Assembly: GCF_029227915.1 (NCBI RefSeq)
Contig: NC_079889.1
Location: forward strand, 5,826,001 to 5,890,000
Direction: 5' to 3'
DNA: 64,000 nucleotides
DNA from: Hydractinia symbiolongicarpus
Lineage: Eukaryota; Cnidaria; Hydrozoa; Anthoathecata; Hydractiniidae
Below are positions 44,730 to 56,530 of the stretch, piece by piece. How positions within the stretch are numbered: the stretch's first letter is position 1; each line of letters opens with the position of its first letter. The notes under the pieces are model-generated. The model had not been told where the DNA came from, made no database searches, and saw only the letters and a program-made list of their open reading frames with translations. The position numbers and the translations under genes were made by a program.

Positions 44730-45339
44730 TTTAAATGAATGGACATTTCATTCAAACTACTTTTAAAAGTAGTTTGTGTACAGTTAACTCTGGATTTGTG
44801 TTGATTTCGTGTTTTATGATACTATACGTTCGTTTCGTGTTCAATATGTTTGTTATGTGCATGTTTTATTGATCTTATATGGTGTATTGCGTAATTAACT
44901 TGTGTTTTTTGTTCGTGTCTCAAGTGTGCTATTTTCATTGATAGAATTTATATATGTAGTTTTTTCACGTTTTTTTATTCATTTCCCGCTCAAAAGGACA
45001 AGGTAACAAGTTTACATCAAATTTCAAATACAAAAGTTACAAAGTTTTCTTTATCAAATTTCAAATAAATTTGCGTCAGTTAAAGAAGTTCAAGAAAGTT
45101 ATACACTCACAATGTTCATCCTGTCAAGCTCTGTAAAGAATAGTTGGTATATATTTGTTATTTATTTAGTTATTATTCATTTCAAATTTAGGCGTTGTGT
45201 TTTTCTTTGTATTTCATACTTTCTGTGTATTTGTTTTAGTTTGAACCTTGTTTAACAAAAAGTTCCAAACAATTCTATCAGGGTTTTTTGTGATCCCGCG
45301 AAAACTTAACAGTTTGAGTGAAATGTCCATTCATTTAAA
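44730..45339. mobile_element. 610-bp MITE
   Basis: Inverted ends of about 30 bp: TTTAAATGAATGGACATTTC at the left and the same read inward from 45339. The inside is AT-rich with GTTCGTGT/GTTTCGTGTT words and no gene. Target duplication is not clear. Confidence 0.78.
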
Positions 45340-46030
45340 AATGCATAGAGATTTCCCACAGCTTTTGTGATTGCTAGTGCTCTTAGCCAATAGCATGAGT
45401 ATGCAACGCTGGAGAACGTGCGATATATAATGTAATGTTGCATCTTAACCTGTCGCATATTTTGAAACAATAAAGAAACGTGTAAAACACTAAAAGTAAA
45501 ATATATGCACACTATTTATTTTTAAAATATTAAGTTTTAATCTGCCAATTTTATGTCTAGCAGGTATATAAATATGATATATATGCAAAAAAAGGAATGT
45601 GATCTGAAAATTTAAAGCTAGTTCAGGAAGGTTGCAAATCTTTCTGCTCAACATAAAACAAAATATTGACTAAATGGTGATTCACAAGAAAATTATTTCT
45701 AGTGTCAAAGATATCAAACTAAACTACATATATACAACAGTTTCTTCGTAAAAGTAGGTGGTTCTGGCTTCTTTATTTTCATGAAGTAAACTTTCAAAAC
45801 CTTCTTTCTCATGATGAATTTATAATCATCAACTAACCTTTCAGGTGTATCTTTTTCTACAATGTGGATTAAGAGCCAGAGTCTCCAGGTACTATTGTGA
45901 GCTGTTAAATCACGAATCGACAGAGAAAAAGGCCACAGAAATGATGCCAAAAAAACAGTATTACTGAAGTTGCATTCCTGCCTACTCCTTTTTTTCTTTC
46001 TTATTTTTTTGCATTTGGGATGGCGATAAA

Positions 46031-46610
46031 AAAGGGCCCTGGAAACGAGAGTGCCGATAAGCCGCATACGCCGTAAAAAGTGCGGGCGTTTTCGGGCGAG
46101 TTCAGCGTTTTGAAAAAAATTCAAGTATTCGCCCGAAAAAACCCGCATAGACCCGAACAATGCCCGAAAGAAGAAAAAAAACAGACACTAATATATGATT
46201 CAAAAAAACTATAAAAATTAAAATAAACTTACTATGTCGTAGAGAAGTTCTTAGAAGAACTGTTTTTGATGGCTTTTGAAGAAGTTTACTTTATAAATAA
46301 CTTATATATAAACTTTATTAACTCCTTTCTCACCAAGCGCCTTCTTCCCAACCATCGTCCGCATGGTTTGTTACAAGGAACTGCATTTCGGGAATGTTCC
46401 GGACGAGTTCGGGAAAGTGCGGGCGGTTTCGGGGGACAACCACCAATTTTATTTGAAAAGTCGCTCGAGCTCGCCCGTATATATGCGGACGTTTGCGGCT
46501 TATGTAGTAGAATATTCTGCCCCCCTAGATTATTCTGCCCCCCCCCCCCCCGTAGTTGTGACTAATTACTTTAAGTATCAAATATTTGTCCGGCGATTGC
46601 GTTAAAGATG
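46031..46610. mobile_element. G/C-rich repeat element with nested insertion
   Basis: The outer sequence (GTGCCGATAAG at the left; TAGAATATTCTGCCCCCCTA and TAGTTGTGACTAATTAC at the right) also occurs, inverted and without the middle, at 61723-61834. The middle part (about 46059-46503) has inverted ends AAGCCGCATACGCC / AAGCCGCAAACGTCC and repeated CGGGCG and TTCGGG words near both ends. No coding capacity is evident. A run of 14 C lies at about 46539-46552. Confidence 0.7.
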
Positions 46611-46978
46611 GCGAAGTTTGCTGTGTTGACTGTACACAAAGTTATATAGGGATATAGGTTAGTGAAAATGTATATATTACGGCCATATATTTGTTCACAT
46701 TTAGCTTAGTGACAATGTATTACATTACATATTATATTTGTTGACTTACAGCCCCTTTGATTGTGTTTTATATGCTCCATATTCATATTAAAACAAAATT
46801 CTTTCAGAACATATTAGCTAGCTATAATTGACTGAAATACGAACTTTTTCGTTGCATATTAACATCATCAAGTAAAATGAATTACTAAAACTGTATAGAC
46901 CTTTTCATAAATTATTGCGCAATAGTATGCCTCGTATTGAAAACGAGACAAGCGGTGCTAAACTTTTTTGTAAACAAA

Positions 46979-48502
46979 ATGTCGGAGGTGAATACGAAGA
47001 AAAAACATAAAAGATCTCAAGGAAAGCAATGTGCTGCCTGGCGATGCAATAATCGTAGCCTGGTTGAATTTGAAAATGAATTAATATCTTCAACCATAAG
47101 TTTTTTTAAATTTCCGAAAGATTCAGGAACAAGGAAAGTGTGGTGCAGCCGAATTAAACGTATTGATGGACAAGACAACTTTAGAGTAACCAGCCATACT
47201 GTGCTGTGCGAAAAACACTTTGCAAAAAGTGATATAATAAAAGCCCCTGGAGGGACACGCCGCAGATTGAGAGGTGGAGCCAAACCTACACTATTTGAAA
47301 ATGTGGAGGATTTTAGCAAAAGAAAAGCTCCTGTTAACAGACCATCTCCTCGAAAAAAATTTAGAGAAACATCCACTCTAATTCCTGATGAGACTGATAT
47401 AGGGGATGATTCCACTGAATTTGTAGCTGAGCCAGACTTTATTATGAGGGAGGAACCAGACGCAATTTTTTTGTCAAAAGAAGTTGAAAAGCTTACAGAA
47501 GAAAAAAAGAGTTTGTGTAAAGAGATAGAAATGTTGAAACACAAACTCATGGAAAAAATTTCTACAGTTAAAATAAAATTTGTCGAAAATGTTTTGTCAT
47601 CTGATGCATCATGTAAACATTACACTGGCATACCAAACATCGAAGTGTTTAAAGAATTATTAATTTTTTTAAACCCAGGACAAAATGGAGAAAATGTTAT
47701 TCTTTACAATAATCAAGATGTCAAAGGTTTTAGTGATAGAGGTAGACCACGTACGCTGTCCCCTCTTGAAAGTTTTTTATTGACCCTTGTTAGAATGCGA
47801 AGAAACTTTGATGTTTGCCATTTATCATATTTGTTTGAAGTGTCTGAAGGTACTGTAACAAATACTTTTCAAACGTGGGTAAATTATATGTATGTTAAGC
47901 TCGGAACAATATGCATTTGGCCTTCCCGCAGTCAAGTTCAAGAAAATATGCCAGCTAGTATGAAAGAAAGATTTGCAAACGTACGATGCATTATAGATTG
48001 TGTAGAGTTTAAAATTGCAGTGCCTTCATCTTTATATTTACACAAAATGATGTACTCAGAATACAAAAGTCACACCACCGTTAAAGTACTTGTTGGCATT
48101 GCTCCTGGTGGAGGTTTCACATTTATATCGAGTGCCTACCCCGGTAGCATCTCAGATAAAGATATTGTTGTCAAAAGTGGTTTATTATTTCCAGAACTTT
48201 GGCAGGCAGGAGATGCTATTATGGCTGATCGAGGTTTTTTGATAGAGGACTATGTAAAACCTCTTGGTGTGGAATTAATTATGCCATCATTTTTGAAAGG
48301 ACGCGAGCAATTTTCAGAGTCTGAAGTAGTCAAAAGTCAACAAATAGCATCAGAAAGAATTCATGTGGAAAGAATGATTCAACGACTCAAATGTTTTCGA
48401 ATATTCGATCGAGTTATTCCAGTAAACATGTTGAACTCCCTGAATCAAATTATTTCGGTATGTGGTATTCTCACAAATTTTCAAGACCCTATTTTAAAGT
48501 AA
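46979..48502 (+). CDS. ISL2EU transposase: THAP domain plus DDE_Tnp_4
   Basis: A 507-residue single-exon protein. The ATG at 46979 is chosen because the in-frame one at 46937 lies within the terminal repeat. Domains: THAP zinc finger at about 18-85 (Cys18, Cys23, FFKFPKDSGTRKVWCSRIKR, then LCEKHF), a basic linker, a coiled coil at about 165-195 (EVEKLTEEKKSLCKEIEMLK), a helix-turn-helix (VCHLSYLFEVSEGTVTNTFQ), and a DDE nuclease with Asp in CIIDCVEF, Asp in MADRGF and Glu in RIHVERMIQRLK. THAP binds the ends and the DDE core cuts and joins. It converges with the nuclease gene, stop to stop about 90 bp apart. Confidence 0.93.
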   Translation: MSEVNTKKKHKRSQGKQCAAWRCNNRSLVEFENELISSTISFFKFPKDSGTRKVWCSRIKRIDGQDNFRVTSHTVLCEKHFAKSDIIKAPGGTRRRLRGGAKPTLFENVEDFSKRKAPVNRPSPRKKFRETSTLIPDETDIGDDSTEFVAEPDFIMREEPDAIFLSKEVEKLTEEKKSLCKEIEMLKHKLMEKISTVKIKFVENVLSSDASCKHYTGIPNIEVFKELLIFLNPGQNGENVILYNNQDVKGFSDRGRPRTLSPLESFLLTLVRMRRNFDVCHLSYLFEVSEGTVTNTFQTWVNYMYVKLGTICIWPSRSQVQENMPASMKERFANVRCIIDCVEFKIAVPSSLYLHKMMYSEYKSHTTVKVLVGIAPGGGFTFISSAYPGSISDKDIVVKSGLLFPELWQAGDAIMADRGFLIEDYVKPLGVELIMPSFLKGREQFSESEVVKSQQIASERIHVERMIQRLKCFRIFDRVIPVNMLNSLNQIISVCGILTNFQDPILK

Positions 48503-48594
48503 ACAAACAACTTTAGACTGAAGCAATGTTTTAAATCAAAAATATTTACAAAAAGAGTGATATATATACATTACAAATATATACAGGTCTTATT

Positions 48595-51081
48595 TTACAT
48601 CAATTTGTCCTGATCTTTCTCTATGATTTGTGGTAGCATATATGTAAAGTAAAACCGTAAAATGTTTTTTTGTAGTTCTTGCCAGTATTTCATGTCAAAT
48701 GGCACTCTGTCGATTACAAGACCTTTTGAGGTATAAAAAATAAAATCACACCATGTTTGACATGTGATAGCCAATTGCATTTGTATCTGATTGTAATATG
48801 TGTGATCTTTATTTATTTTGATATTTTCTGTATTGCTGTCATAGAGAATGCAAGGGTTTTTCGCCACAGAACACACTAACTTTGGATCTATGTCTCTGTA
48901 CAAGTGACTGCATTTTACCTCAAGGATGCCATAAAAGCCATTGCAGTTAACTCTTCCATCTGGTGTAGCTCCAAGCACATAATTATTTTGATCTATTGTT
49001 AAACCATTATTTTCCACAACAACTTGGAAACCTGCAATCTTCATGTATCTTTCATAATGTGCAATGGCTATGGGTTCATGATATCGTCCATACTCAAATT
49101 TAACTTTTAAAAACTGTTGTGGTACACAACCATGCACTATATTTCGTGCTAAAGTTTTTAAGCCTCTTTCTGTTTTGGGTCCACTGTTTCCAAGTTTGTT
49201 GCACAGTGAGGCAGTAAATCTGTTTTCTCTATACTTGAACCAATTTGGATTGTTAGCTTGGTCTCGTGTATTTTTTTCGATGCTGATTGCATCAGCTGCC
49301 TGCTCTTTTAAATTTTGTAGTAACATTAGCTTTTTTTGCTCAACTAAATGAATTTCATTGGCATAATTATCGATAACATTGTCATTTTGTTTAAAAAAGT
49401 GGTCAGTAAAATCTGAAAACAAAACCCGGTCGCCCTTGTTTCCATCCTCCTTAATGTTACAGTAAACTTTAAAATCTGGTGGCATTAAGGCACATTGGTA
49501 GCTCAGAATAGATCCAAATGGCACCGGCCCAAATTGTGTTTGCGTGTATAGCTGAGGATTTGTGTTCATAATTTTTGGTGCATGTGCTTTGCCATGAAAA
49601 TTAGTGACGTTGTCAAGCAAAATTCTCAAACTGTCACTACGTGTGTCTCTGTTATGTTCAGATCTTGGCTCGTACAATGAAGATGTAATTCCTTTTTTAG
49701 AAGCTCCTTCAGTATTTGTGGCATTCCTTTTTGAATCTGGTGATTTAATGGTTAGTTCTGAGACAGGTGGCTTTTGCATATATTCTCTTGCCTGCGGTAC
49801 ATTCCAAACACATGGCATTGATGTGCATGCTTTAGGCTCTGGAATCATACGCAATTCATCAACTACCCATTTAGCTAACAGTTTCATAACGGCATAGCAA
49901 TGCGAACATGTGCCGGTTTTTCCGGCTGGACATTGACAATGTGCAAATACAACTTCACCATTAATTTTGTTAAGTACAATAAACACCCATCTATTCATTT
50001 TTTTTAAACTTGCAGCAGCTATACCTTTTATACAAAATATATTATTGTCTTGTTTGACATATATTGTGCTGGTATCAATGTATTTTTCTTCTACAAATTG
50101 TTCACCTCTTGCAAAATGTTTTTTAATTGTTTTAGCCTTTTCAACAAATGTATTGTTTACTTTTGTGTGATAGTCTGTCATTTGCGTAACGGTAAAGACA
50201 GGTACACCTTGCAAAGACTTTGACCAGCCAGTGAGGTCCAATGGATTTTTCATATCATTTTGTATTGCTGAGGGTGCTTCAGGTAGTGAGCCTTCTTTCC
50301 AAAGCGGTTTTAAAATTTTTCCTAGCTCCATTGCTTTTTTCCTAATCCAAAGCTTATCAGGTGTTGGATCAACAATCTTCTGATTGTTTTTATTCTCAAA
50401 GTAGTTCCATACTCTAAAGTGAAGAAAAATACATTGAATACAAATGTGTTGCTTTTTATGCATACAAAATCTTGAATTTAGGAAAATATTTTTTTAGAAT
50501 ATATATTATATATAAATAGCTACATACACATATGATGGTAAAAAAGCATGTAAAATAATTTTCTATGAAAATATTATAAAATCCAAGTTTATTGAGGTTG
50601 CTCTGACTTCTGTTGTGAAATTGTAATTACCAACATTCCACTTTTCTTATGTTTCTAGATTTGTGTTTGCAATATAATAAAGCCATAATTCTGTTCAGCT
50701 TCTCTCTACAATTTAATATCACTTACCTAACTTGGGCATCTTTTAGTGTGTGAATACCACGTAGAGTGTCTCCTCTAAATACTAACCACTGTTTTAAATG
50801 TTCCATAGGATATTTTGAAAGCATTGTAACATTTAATTTTACATATGGGTTGTCAATATCATCTTCTGTGAGAGTAATGGCATCCATATCTACATAAATT
50901 TAAAAAACCTATATATATACATTTTTTATAGTTTTCGTTTTCCTAACAATCACTTTTTTCCATTAAAACGTAAATTTCTCTTGCTAGCTAGCTTAAAAGT
51001 TTAAGGTTACTTACCAACCATGTTGTTTTTGAAATAATCATCAAAATCTGGTATCTCCAACTCGTGTTTTTTAAAATCCAT
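48595..51081 (-). CDS. ISL2EU-encoded SWIM zinc finger / YqaJ-type nuclease, three exons
   Basis: Exons 51015-51081 (ATG at 51081), 50727-50889 and 48595-50413 join with matching phases to 682 residues. A SAP-like helix pair comes first (MEHLKQWLVFRGDTLRGIHT), then a SWIM finger (CQCPAGKTGTCSHCYAVMKL). The YqaJ/lambda-exonuclease-type core follows with GATPDGRV, ILEVKCS and YYNQIQMQLAI, the acidic-Lys residues that bind metal. YqaJ relatives are 5'-3' exonucleases or recombination nucleases; its role in this transposon class is not established, and processing of ends or gap repair is inference. Introns are 125 bp and 313 bp. The frame is fully open. Confidence 0.92.
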
Positions 51082-51444
51082 ATTGAGCTGAGATTTAGCT
51101 ATTAAAATAACTGTTTTTTACAAATTTTAGATATAATATTTCTGAAATAAAGCTTGTCACAAAACCAACACTTCCACAGATCTTGTCTTCAAACTCAGAA
51201 TGCCAGCGCTTATTAATGTCAAAAGATGCGTAACTTTATAGAGATAAAGCCTTTTATTAAGGAGTTAACTCGTTTTTATGTAAATATCGCCCTCATAATA
51301 ATGTATCTCCGCAGCATTTTGAATCTGTTGTTAGCGTAAACAAAGAATCATATTGGAAGCAATTAGTAAAGAATTTTAAGCACCGCTTGCCTCGTTTCCG
51401 TGCAACGAAGCAAAGTTACGCAATCATTTATGAAAAGGTCTATT

Positions 51445-52084
51445 ACAATTATATACATTAAAAATAATAAACATGTCCCGAAAGAGGTAAAACTAATAGA
51501 TGAATTCTGTTGTTTACATTTTTAGCAGTAGCTAAGCTCTTTCGAAACTTGACACTTGTGAATCATGCCAAAGAAACATTGGGGCTACTGTCTCATTTCT
51601 GAGCAGCTTAAGATTTACTATATAGCTATACATCCAAACAAGTCAGTTCTAGTATCTGCCCAATGCATAGTGTTTTTAGTGTTTGTGTTAAACTCTGCTC
51701 AGATGACAATAGCCTATCAATGAAAGGGTCAAAAAAAAGGAGTCTAATGTAAGGACTTGTTGTGCATGCCTCACCCCAGGTTTGTTTGAAGAATTAAATG
51801 GTGGCTCAAAGTGGCTCAGTTTACCAGACCTATATATACATTTGCCTTAAATTAATCTAATTTTATCCTTCGATGTTATGTATGTTCTTCAGGGTTAGGT
51901 GGTACTGGTAGAAACTTTCAAATAGGTGGACGTTGGTCTGAGGGAGAATTGCCACAGAGCATATCAATATACTTCAGAGTTGTTGGTTGCATTTTTTGCA
52001 CTCAATATCTTCTTAAAAATCATTCAATATAGACATTTTCAATTAAGATTGGAAATAACACCACAGCTGTGGCTCACATAACAA
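51445..52084. other. Spacer, nothing recognised
   Basis: Between the ISL2EU right end and the next non-LTR copy only short frames are seen. Confidence 0.6.
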
Positions 52085-52135
52085 AGAAGTAAGTAAGTAA
52101 GTAAGTAAGTAAGAAGTAAGTAAGTAAGTAGTCAT
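52085..52135. repeat. (GTAA)n microsatellite, probable non-LTR 3' tail
   Basis: Tandem GTAA units, interrupted once, lie at the 3' end of the minus-strand non-LTR copy that follows to the right, as expected for L2/CR1-type tails. Confidence 0.85.
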
Positions 52136-53041
52136 TTATTCGGAATAAGAAATTTACAAGACTTATTCATTTGTAAGGATAACAGCAAAAATAAAATACA
52201 ATATAAATATAAAAATAATGATATCCACACAACTATAAAAATTATCCAGGAGACCACACTATAGCATAGCTAGAAAATTGTGAGGCCACCTTTGATTAAA
52301 GAAATATGATCAGTGACAATTTAGGGATATATGAAATGGAGTATATATCAATTAAATAACCAGGAAAAAATAAATAAACAAAAAAACAAACAATATACAA
52401 TAAACAAAACAAAAACTGAAAACAATTGCACACACATTTACACACACACAGAACCAGCACCTAGACACACACGCACATGACCCTAGTGTAATGACAAAAG
52501 TTTTAAACAATTGGCTTAAAGTAAGCAGTTTAAGAAATAGGAACTATTGTTGGGTATAAGATTGTAAAAAAAAATCAGTTAGTTTAATCCTTGAAGCATT
52601 AGATGATAAATCGAGGAAGGATAAGTTGAAATGTTGGATAAATTTATTCCATGATGGAATGGATTGAAAGCGAATTGAATTTAAACCGTAGGATACCGTT
52701 TGAACACTTATGAGACCATCACTATATCCACGAGTACCGTAGTTAACAGAGAAATCAATACCAAATGTTTTAATGACAGAGAATGGAAGTGTTCAAAGTA
52801 ATTTTTTTTAAGAAATAGGACATTATGAAGGTGGATATAATCAGGAAATTTTAATATGTTAAGTTGGAGGAAAAGTGGGTTAGCATGAGAACGAGGATGT
52901 AAAAAAGTAATAATACATAAGGCCTGTTTTGGAAGAGTTAGAATTGTATTAAATAAGGAAGAAGTGGCTTAACCCCAAATCTAACAACAATATGAAAGAT
53001 GGGAATGAAAAAGTACAAAAAGAACTTGACAAAGAGTATTT

Positions 53042-53174
53042 TTTGATACAGAGGAATTTGAGTTTAGATCTAACACAGTCTAGATCAGATTGGAAGAGGG
53101 TCATTAATATACCCTGTCCAACCCATGCTAGCATGGAAAACAGACGTTAAGCCAAGAATGATGATGATGATGAC
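53042..53174 (+). mobile_element. 3' end of the (TGA)n-tailed non-LTR family
   Basis: It matches the last 110 bp of the copy at 32593-34217 in the opposite orientation (RSDWKRVIN codons, CCATGCTAGCATGG) and ends in (GAT)n at 53158-53174. It is nested in the L2/CR1-like copy. Confidence 0.88.
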
Positions 53175-54156
53175 ATAATGGCGCAGTTAAGATAAGATGG
53201 CATTAGCTCTTTTAAGTTTGGAATTAATTAAATTAATATGAGATCGCTAGGAAAAGTCGGAATCGAGTAAAATACCTAAATATTTAATCATGACACTAGA
53301 ATTAATACGTTTACCATTAATCTTTAATTTAAAATTAAAATTGTGAGTAGATTTACGTCTAGGTTTAAATAAAATGTATGCGGTTTTGGATGTGGAAACA
53401 ATTGTGTTATTGGCATTAAATTGTTTAATTTCAGACTGACATGCCTTTTGTAGATGTTTAAGATTTTTATTGATGTGTAACAAGTTGGTATCATCAGCAA
53501 AATGATGGACCTCCACAAATGTAATAACATGAAATAAGTCATTTATATAAATTAAGAAGAGGAGAGGTCAATAAATAGGGCACATGCAAATGCAAACATT
53601 TTTCCTTTATCAAGGGCATTAGAAATAAGCTGAATGATAGACATAAGTGCATGAGATGTGGAAAAAGATTTACCAAATACCGAACTGACGAAAAAATAAA
53701 ATATTATTGTGCTTAATGAAGTTATAAAGACGTTTGAATATAATTATTTTAAATATCTTTTCCACATTAGATAAAAGAGAAATTGGACGATAGTTAGAAC
53801 AATCGAGTGGAGAGCCCTTTTTGAACAGGGCTATCACTTTGGCAATTTTAAGAAAATTGGGAAAAACACCACTAGAGAAAGAGATTGATTAGCTTTGATA
53901 AGTGGACAACAATTTCAAATTTTATAGGGATTAGGATTTTATTGGAAATACTATTGGGACTTTTCCAGGTTAAGAGAATTAATATAACTTAGTACTTCAC
54001 CAGGATCAGTAGGTGAAAAAAAAAGGTCAAGAAAATCAGAAAAATGTTTAAATGAATTTGGAATCTTTGACCGAACTGTGTCAGCTACATTACAGAAATG
54101 ATTATTAAAAGTGTTTGCAATGTTTTGTGGGTCATTTTAGATTGGGTAATTATAGA

Positions 54157-54204
54157 CTGGGTGTTAATCAGTCATCAATTTTTTGATGACTGATTAACAC
54201 CCAG
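54157..54204. repeat. Perfect palindrome, 22-bp arms
   Basis: CTGGGTGTTAATCAGTCATC starts the left arm (54157-54178); the right arm (54183-54204) is its exact reverse complement, with a 4-T centre. Confidence 0.97.
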
Positions 54205-54589
54205 AATATTATTGATACCTTTTCAAATTAGCTTAAAGTTATTCAAATTAGTGGAAAAATAAGATTTATAATAATTGTCTAAAAACAAAACAGGGGTTCC
54301 TCTAAATGTTATGGCACTTGGAGTAAGGATTCTACCCTTTACTGTTATTATTGTAGAAATGTTATTGGTAGTGAAACAAATCCTCATGATCTTGTGCCTT
54401 TCCCTTGGACATGGAAGCAGCAAGTCATGACTCTTAGTTTGCGTCTTTACCATTTCCAAGCTGATTTGTCAAATGAAGAAATTATCTACAATATCCATGA
54501 TAAAATGTCTGTTTCGCCTGTAAGTGCAGTTTTGCAGACTTGCTTCATCCGTTCTCTGTTGAAATTAAGGATTAAATAAGTACTTAACA

Positions 54590-54910
54590 TTACAGTAATT
54601 AACATTTTTCCGACCTAGATGGACTAGTTCTTCTGTAGGGCTAATAAATCGTATCTCAGGAAGTTAATACAAGATGCTGTTTATGTGTTTGTCTTCTTCT
54701 ACACTGTTGATGGTTTTTTTTTGTAATTTGCATTTCTGTATTTATCAGCTTATTCCTGATTGATTAATTTTTTTAAATTTTGATCCTCTTCAACTATATA
54801 AATACATGCTCAACATTATTTTACTTTGCCTGATAATGGGAAAAGGATCTCCCAAAACATTGCCCACTAAAATATCATAATCTTTGCACAGTAATCTCCA
54901 TAATGTTTAC
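54590..54910. mobile_element. Penelope-like 3' segment, rearranged copy
   Basis: 54600-54720 matches 18610-18735 (the end of the PLE protein and its downstream bases). 54740-54900 matches 18430-18600 but in the opposite orientation. A hammerhead-like core is present at 54827-54870 (CCTGATAATGGG ... CTCCCAAAAC) with different core changes from the first copy. Confidence 0.8.
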
Positions 54911-55139
54911 CCTTCTTAAAAAAATTAATGCAATTATGCATCATTACTAATATGACTCCTATGGCTCACATCTCTTCTTAATAAAAGCACTTTTTTAACA
55001 ACAGCTCAATCATTTCAACACAACTTAGCCAAAATCTTAATCTAACCATGCAAATACTCCATTCATTTCTGCTTGAGATTAATAAACTTGCTTAGAATTT
55101 CAAGAAAATTATTGCTGTCTTTTAACTGAGAATATTGTT

Positions 55140-55800
55140 CCCTAAAAATTCATCAAATATACTTCACTTTAAAATTTTCAGGAAATTTTTCTTCTAGTTT
55201 ATAATGATCAGTTGGATTAATGCCTCACATTATACACTTTATATAACTGTATGCTTTTTTGGTTTATAAGAGTTTTCCACTAAAGAAATTTATCCCAGGA
55301 TCAATTCATAAGCAGTTTGTAAAATACCATTAGAAATGATGATATCTATATCCCCAAGGAGGATGATATAGAAGAGGGGATTAGGTATGCTGCCTGGATG
55401 CACTCCTGAAATAACACCAACAAGAGTGAATTTGGTCCAATAGAAAATGACTGATTGGGTACAGTTTCTGCAACATTCCCACACAATATATGAAGTTGTA
55501 CTGATTTTTTGATTTATTTTAATTTAAGTCGTAGCGTCATATCAAATCATACAGAGTTAAACTTGATAACATTTCCTTTACATCTTTTTTGTGGAATTTT
55601 ATATTCATGAAGCTTGTCATTTAATTCGTCCCAGTTTATATATTTAAAATAGTTCAGCAACGTATATTGAACAGTGTTGGAATAACTGGGTAATCATGAA
55701 CCATTTCGTTTAGAAATACCAGATCAAGTGTATTACCATCTTTATGAGTTGATTTTTTGATGATCTGTGATAGCATTAATTTACAACAAAATTTATTCAA
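55140..55800 (-). pseudogene. Non-LTR retrotransposon fragments (endonuclease and RT)
   Basis: Minus strand: about 55770-55690 has STHKDGNTLDLVFLNEMVHD (end of an AP endonuclease), and 55440-55290 has GVHPGSIPNPLFYIILLGDI (the GVPQGS RT block, with Gln changed). No open frame connects them, so an internal deletion is likely. Confidence 0.65.
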
Positions 55801-56099
55801 AACATTGAGCATTATTTTTCTCTTAACTATTGGTCCCTGTTAATGAGGTTTCACTGGGTCGCAATTTTGAATTCAGATGATATGGATGGATGTCTGAATG
55901 CAGACATAAAGCTTGGATTGCTTCTGATGAATATAAAAATGACTCTAACGTAGATCCTTGCACCTTCAGATTGGCAGGCTTTTTTGCTTTATTATAAATT
56001 AAGTCTATTATGTATATGGTATAAACCTCAAAATGCAGGTCTGTATTTTTTTGCTATTTAGCCAAGTATCTGTAAAATATGAGTGAGGCTTTATTAATG

Positions 56100-56530
56100 T
56101 CAAGCATTTCAAGTACCTTGGCAGTTTTGTATCCAGAGACTGCTCGATGAAAGATGAACTGACTTTTCGTATTCAGGTGATCTCATCTGCATATGGTCGT
56201 TTGCGAAATAGAGTTTTTGATTCGCATGATCTTACTACCTCTAAAAAATCAAAGTGTGGAAGCAATGTTTATTGCCTTTGCTTCTGTATGGCAATAAGAC
56301 TCGGACACTGTATCGCAAAAAACATCAATCAATTGTGTACTGTACAACAGCATCACCTAAGAAGAATAATAAAAATCAAATGGGATGATTATGTTAGCAA
56401 TAAGGATATTCTATTATGTGCTGACGTTGAAGACATTGAACTGACACTCTCGAGAAACCAGCTATGATGGCTCAGCCACGTATCAAGAATGAGAAGAATG
56501 AGACGTGCTATTGGTCGACTAAAATGAGGA
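56100..56530 (+). pseudogene. Non-LTR retrotransposon RT C-terminal fragment
   Basis: Plus-strand frame 56147-56467 reads FRIQVISSAYGRLRNRVFDS, then QQHHLRRIIKIKWDDYVSNK, and after a stop LSHVSRMRRMRRAIGR. This is the standard end of an RTE/BovB-like or related RT (thumb and RM motif). The start and tail are missing. Confidence 0.72.

Larger units (their letters stand above)
46897..51441. mobile_element. Complete ISL2EU DNA transposon, apparently intact
   Basis: Inverted ends of about 64 bp begin AGACCTTTTCATAAAT at 46897 and end with the reverse complement at 51441, flanked by the 2-bp duplication AT (46895-46896, 51442-51443). Inside are two convergent genes, a THAP-DDE transposase and a YqaJ-type nuclease, the defining pair of ISL2EU. 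Neither has a stop or frameshift, so this 4545-bp copy could be mobile or very recently so. Confidence 0.93.
52136..54260 (-). mobile_element. L2/CR1-like non-LTR retrotransposon, deleted
   Basis: Minus strand: about 53860-53690 has GSPLDCSNYRPISLLSNVEK and IFKRLYNFIKHNNI (RT start), 53650-53560 has HALMSIIQLISNALDKGKMF and the first part of FIDLS, then a jump (palm block lost) to YINDLFHVI, and 53516-53247 has HHFADDTNLLH and KYLGILLDSDF. Frames are broken. A 22-bp-arm palindrome lies at its 5' side and a 3' end of another family is inserted at 53042-53174. Confidence 0.8.

Noticed and set aside
46266-46605. Two overlapping plus-strand frames with Pro-rich ends
   Set aside because: They lie in the GC-rich repeat element and read through the poly-C run; no domain is seen.
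47017-47550. Minus-strand 177-residue frame
   Set aside because: Shadow of the THAP transposase.
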